A DNA stretch of 5,326 nucleotides from Lentisphaera sp. (GTDB taxonomy: Bacteria; Verrucomicrobiota; Lentisphaeria; Victivallales; GWF2-50-93). A program made the position numbers and the translations under genes. The DNA lies in contig DYMC01000167.1 in assembly GCA_020721745.1 (NCBI GenBank), forward strand, positions 1-5,326, in the 5' to 3' direction. This document shows positions 5,248-5,326 of the stretch, piece by piece; within the stretch, counting starts at the first letter, position 1; each line of letters begins with the position of its first letter. Below the pieces are notes generated by a model, which ran no database searches, was not told where the DNA came from, and saw only the letters and a program-made list of their open reading frames with translations.

Positions 5248-5326
5248 CATGGTATCAGCGACCAGTTTTTTGCAATTTCTTATAGAATCAATCATAGAAA
5301 AAGTGATTTTGCATTTTATTTTTGGT

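Larger units (their letters stand above)
5148..5326. repeat. Nested palindromic element, copy 2 (runs to the window edge)
   Basis: This has the same order of parts as copy 1: hairpin H1 (5148-5187), then an inverted repeat (5192-5208 and 5304-5320) around a structured centre. The left arm of H1 is identical over 16 nt to that of copy 1, and the right arm differs by one base. The inverted repeat is 17 bp with one G-T pair, against 15 bp in copy 1, and the centre is 95 nt instead of 45. The block is strongly AT-rich compared with the adjoining gene. The window ends 6 nt after the inverted repeat, so the expected H2 hairpin would lie outside. The ligase TAA (5149-5151) is the second to fourth base of the element. 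Confidence 0.7.

Overview
This window reads as a piece of a GC-rich bacterial chromosome with AT-rich intergenic DNA. Gene content is mostly housekeeping: a yebC-ruvC pair on the minus strand, then a tRNA-Leu(CAG), a PSP1-domain (RicT/YaaT-like) gene and a large envelope polysaccharide ligase/polymerase with a TPR tail on the plus strand. The degraded RHS-repeat fragment at the left edge (GLDLS..LTATGGVG ... YDGNGNV pattern), the RuvC signature GIDTAIRCTGYG and the ligase-TPR fusion together remind me of the PVC group (Verrucomicrobiota/Lentisphaerota). That placement is an inference with no marker gene behind it.

Layout. Positions 1-85 hold no recognisable gene. Positions 86-328 are an RHS-family remnant broken by an in-frame stop where a tyrosine codon is expected. 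On the minus strand, yebC (897-1649) and ruvC (388-894) are separated by only 2 nt and share a good sigma70-type promoter at 1679-1707. Diverging from it is a near-consensus promoter at 1758-1785 for tRNA-Leu(CAG) at 1796-1882. Next comes a nested palindromic element (1886-2052), then ricT-like (2099-3112) and the O-antigen ligase-like gene (3190-5151), probably cotranscribed. The window ends inside a second copy of the palindromic element (5148-5326).

The most interesting content is that repeated element. Each copy begins with the same 16-nt hairpin arm (GTAAATATTCACTGAA), followed by an inverted repeat (AAAATGC... / ...GCATTTT) around a variable centre that itself folds. Copy 1 is closed on the right by a second 41-nt hairpin whose 9-nt loop is fully complementary to the loop of the first hairpin, allowing one G-U pair. 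Between copies, the inverted-repeat stem carries one compensatory pair swap and one A-U to G-U change, which points to selection on the folded form. Both copies sit directly at the 3' end of a gene: 3 nt after the tRNA CCA, and overlapping the ligase stop codon. I do not recognise the family. It could be a structured RNA/3' UTR element, a BIME-like paired-hairpin repeat, or a non-autonomous mobile element that uses hairpins.

The genes do not form one pathway. RuvC (Holliday junction cleavage) and YebC (translation/regulation) are a commonly paired housekeeping set. The PSP1 protein is probably an Fe-S-binding partner in RNA metabolism, and the ligase acts at the inner membrane in surface glycan assembly.
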